Source: Atopobiaceae bacterium (lineage in GTDB: Bacteria > Actinomycetota > Coriobacteriia > Coriobacteriales > Atopobiaceae). Taken from it: a stretch of DNA of 8,413 nt. The DNA is taken from the NCBI GenBank assembly GCA_017460265.1, contig JAFUBJ010000338.1, positions 1 through 8,413 of the forward strand, read 5' to 3'. This document shows positions 6,364-8,413 of this stretch, one piece after another (within the stretch, counting starts at the first letter, position 1; the number at the start of each line of letters is the position of its first letter). Made by a program: the position numbers and the translations under genes. The notes under the pieces were generated by a model that saw only the letters and a list, made by a program, of their open reading frames with translations, was not told where the DNA came from and made no database searches.

Positions 6364-7284
6364 TTACAGCAGGCCGTTGTCCTGCAGCACCTTGCGGATG
6401 GCCTCGACGTTGTCACCCTCGAGGGCCTTCACGGGACGAGGCATGGTGTTGGAGTCAAAGATGCCCATGAGCCAAAGCGCCGTCTTGAACGCGCCCACGC
6501 CACCGGCGTAGCCAGTCACGCCGGTGGTGACGTCAAAGATGTGGCTGATCTCGTTGAGCTTGTCCTGCTCGGCCTTGACCGTAGCCCAGTCGCCCGCCTC
6601 GGCAGCCTTCCACATGCGCACGTAGCCCTTGGGCTCCACGTTGGCAAGGCCGGGGACGGAGCCGTCGGCACCCGAGAGGTAGGCACCGTCGACCACGATC
6701 TCGTGGCCCGTGAGCAGCTGCAGCGGATGCCCCAGCTTCTCGTTCTCCTGGCAGAGGTAGCGGAAGGAGATGTCGTCACCGGAGGAGTCCTTGACGCCCG
6801 CGAGCACGCCCTCGGCGCCGAGCTTGGCCAGCATCTTCCAGCCCAACTTGGTGTGCACGCACACGGGGATGTCGTAGGCAAAGATCGGCGCGTCAAGCGC
6901 AGCGTGCAGGCAGCGGAAGTGCTCCTCGACCTCGACCGGGCCACCCAGCGCATAGAAGGGGGCGGTTGCCACGAGCGCGTCGGCACCCAGGGCGAGGGCG
7001 CGCTTGCCCTGCTCGATCACGCGCTCGGTCTCGGTGTCGATGATGCCCACGAGCACCGGCACGCGGTGGTCGACGATGCGCACGGCCTCGCGCACCACCT
7101 GGTCGCGGCGCTCGTCGGTGGAGAAGACGACCTCGCCGGATGAGCCCAGGAAGAACAGGCCGTCAACGCCCGCGTCGATCATGTAGTTGATGAGGCGCTC
7201 GAACGACGGCACGTCAAGCTCGTGGTCGGGGGTATCGGGAACGACGACGGGCGGCACGACGCCACGGATCTTGCAATCGGACAT
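6364..7284 (-). CDS. nanA: DapA-family aldolase, probable N-acetylneuraminate lyase
   Basis: Class I aldolases of the DapA/NAL family are cytosolic TIM barrels acting through a lysine Schiff base with pyruvate. Here the reaction is probably sialic acid to ManNAc plus pyruvate. The 306 residues fit the family. The pyruvate carboxylate motif GSSGE is at 47-51, ATAPFY ends at Tyr111, Tyr137 lies in FAYDIP, and Schiff-base Lys165 lies in GVKDSSGD; Tyr137 and Lys165 carry the same numbers as in E. coli NanA. The sugar-side motif GYDE of classical NanA is GHE here (193-195), and GADGSVPGLANV is closer to other family members, so the substrate assignment leans on nanK and nanE downstream. Alternatives are dihydrodipicolinate synthase or a keto-deoxy-sugar aldolase. 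The ATG at 7284 follows AAAGGAAA placed just after the esterase stop 17 bases upstream, suggesting coupled expression. Confidence 0.82.
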   Translation of the reverse strand: MSDCKIRGVVPPVVVPDTPDHELDVPSFERLINYMIDAGVDGLFFLGSSGEVVFSTDERRDQVVREAVRIVDHRVPVLVGIIDTETERVIEQGKRALALGADALVATAPFYALGGPVEVEEHFRCLHAALDAPIFAYDIPVCVHTKLGWKMLAKLGAEGVLAGVKDSSGDDISFRYLCQENEKLGHPLQLLTGHEIVVDGAYLSGADGSVPGLANVEPKGYVRMWKAAEAGDWATVKAEQDKLNEISHIFDVTTGVTGYAGGVGAFKTALWLMGIFDSNTMPRPVKALEGDNVEAIRKVLQDNGLL

Positions 7285-7301
7285 GGTAGGTTTCCTTTCG
7301 A

Positions 7302-8413
7302 CTATTCATGGACAAACGAGAGAAACTCGTTCTCAAACGCATTGATGCGCTCATGGACGTACTTAGGGTAGTTCTTGTGGACGAGGTTGGGCAAAAGGGC
7401 AGCCAGCTCGTCCTGGGCGGAAGGGCTCGCGATATCGTCCATGCGCGAGGTACCCAGAAGGACGGGACAGCTCACCTGTGGGGCGTGCGTCAGGAGCTCG
7501 GCGGTCGGATACGGATTGAGGGCGACGGCCTTCCACACGGGGCGCGCCTCGGCAACGGCAAGCGCCAGCGCGCCCCCAAAGCCCTCGCCAAAGGCAACGA
7601 TGCGCCCAGGGTCAGCGCCCGGGATAGACGCCGCAAGGTCGAAGGCGCACGTCGCGTCGTCAACGCGTTGCGAGAAGTCCTCCACCATGTCTCCGGCGCG
7701 GTTCTGAAGGTGAAGCACCTCGTAGCCGAGCGCCACATAGCGGGTGATGTGATGCCACCCGCGCACGGGGCGGGTCGCGTCGTGGAACATGAGGATGACG
7801 GGGTGGCCGCTGCCCTGGGAGGGAGCCACGTGACGCGCGCGAAGCTCGGTGCCGTCCGTCGAGGTGAGCGTCAGCTCTTCGTAGCGCGCTACGCGACCGT
7901 CAAGGAAGTCGATGATCTGGTCGTCGAAGTCCTGGATCTCCTCGTGCCCAAACCCCGGGAAGAGCAGGCGGCGCTTCTCGCAAGCGAGGTCGTTGTAGGT
8001 TGCGCACTGCGTCTGGGGCGGGCAGACCGTGTCGTCCAGCCCCGTGCCAAAGAGCACCGGGCAGCGGACCAGGTGCGCAAAGTGGTTGGTCTCCACATAG
8101 GCGAGCTTGCCAAACCACTCGTCCTCGCGCTCGCCGTCGGGGTCAAACCACCGCGCATAGTAGCGGATGCCCTCGTAGGCAATCTCGTCCGCTCCCAGCT
8201 CGTAGACCTTGCGGTAGTCCGAGAGGAACGGATAGAGGATGCATGCCTTGGAAATGAGGTCGGCGTTGAGAGCGCAGCACGCGATGCCCATGCCGCCGCC
8301 CTGCGAGGCACCGGTCACATAGACGCGGGACAGGTCGAAGAGGCCCTCCTCCCCCATCGCGCGCACGATGCGACACAAGATGCGCACGTCCTGGTAGAGC
8401 TTCTCGTAATAGA
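7302..8413 (-). CDS. AXE1-type acetyl esterase with a second, degenerate hydrolase module (5' end missing)
   Basis: The gene runs off the right edge; the frame is open to 8413 and begins YYEKLYQDVRIL, so the GTG at 8387 is internal, not a start. Numbering from that Val: the first module is the C-terminal part of an acetyl xylan esterase/cephalosporin-C deacetylase, with nucleophile Ser28 in TGASQGGG, Asp119 in GLDDTVCPP and His148 in PGFGHEE. From about residue 170 a second, shorter alpha/beta-hydrolase begins (LTSTDGTELRARHVAP, PVILMFHDA) and ends at residue 361. Its elbow reads FGEGFGG, with Gly269 where the serine should be, while Asp318 and His345 are kept. The first module looks active; the second cannot use normal serine chemistry. 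At the head of the nan genes it probably removes O-acetyl groups from sialic acids or linked glycans; S. pneumoniae also has an AXE1 esterase by its nan genes. No signal peptide can be judged, since the N-terminus is missing. Confidence 0.85.
   Translation of the reverse strand, partial: YYEKLYQDVRILCRIVRAMGEEGLFDLSRVYVTGASQGGGMGIACCALNADLISKACILYPFLSDYRKVYELGADEIAYEGIRYYARWFDPDGEREDEWFGKLAYVETNHFAHLVRCPVLFGTGLDDTVCPPQTQCATYNDLACEKRRLLFPGFGHEEIQDFDDQIIDFLDGRVARYEELTLTSTDGTELRARHVAPSQGSGHPVILMFHDATRPVRGWHHITRYVALGYEVLHLQNRAGDMVEDFSQRVDDATCAFDLAASIPGADPGRIVAFGEGFGGALALAVAEARPVWKAVALNPYPTAELLTHAPQVSCPVLLGTSRMDDIASPSAQDELAALLPNLVHKNYPKYVHERINAFENEFLSFVHE

Noticed and set aside
5641..7143. Plus-strand 500-residue open frame
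   Set aside because: It lies antisense to nanK and nanA, crosses their intergenic hairpin and has low-complexity Gly/Ala/Val/Asp/His composition typical of the antisense of GC-rich genes.
8385..8387. GTG as the start of the esterase
   Set aside because: The frame continues upstream with YYEKLYQD, which fits AXE1 esterases, and there is no ribosome site before the GTG; the gene is cut by the window edge.
1..8413. CRISPR array, tRNA, rRNA, transposon or prophage genes
   Set aside because: No spaced direct repeats, cloverleaf-like sequence, transposase motifs or phage genes were seen on either strand.

Overview
The window is GC-rich, densely coded DNA that most resembles a Gram-positive actinobacterium of the class Coriobacteriia, possibly Olsenella/Atopobium-like. 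This rests on the rapZ-whiA-gap-pgk order (an actinobacterial/Gram-positive core cluster), the Arg-type P-loop in RapZ, strong AGGAG ribosome binding sites and the GAPDH type. The lineage is an inference from protein character, not from a search. Both ends cut through genes, so the window may be a whole contig.

Every complete gene is on the minus strand. In transcription order (right to left) the first block is a sialic-acid catabolic operon: a large esterase cut by the right edge (7302-8413), a DapA-family lyase, probably NanA (6364-7284), the ROK kinase NanK (5329-6285) and the ManNAc-6-P epimerase NanE (4588-5271). It ends at a strong intrinsic terminator (4514-4567). The esterase would remove O-acetyl groups; NanA would split sialic acid to ManNAc and pyruvate; NanK would phosphorylate ManNAc; NanE would convert ManNAc-6-P to GlcNAc-6-P. 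Strong hairpins lie in the nanA-nanK and nanK-nanE gaps.

The second block is rapZ (3538-4464) and whiA (2596-3528), 9 bases apart and probably translationally coupled. The yvcK gene usually found between them is absent. After a 260-base intergenic region holding a perfect 15-base palindrome come gap (1307-2335) and pgk (start 1201), separated by a GC-rich hairpin.

The left end is abnormal. The minus-strand pgk is lost after about 337 of about 397 residues. At bases 188-196 the sequence switches to the first part of a second, different pgk on the plus strand (2-196), about 84% identical in DNA to the start of the first one. This is a head-to-head joint of two pgk genes with about 9 bases of microhomology, most likely an assembly or amplification chimera and possibly a real rearrangement.

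The most interesting biology is in the proteins. The esterase has a second alpha/beta-hydrolase module whose nucleophile serine is glycine. GAPDH has Asn-to-His changes in both of its most conserved active-site motifs. NanK has His in place of the last zinc cysteine. The NanA-like lyase has an altered sugar-binding motif.
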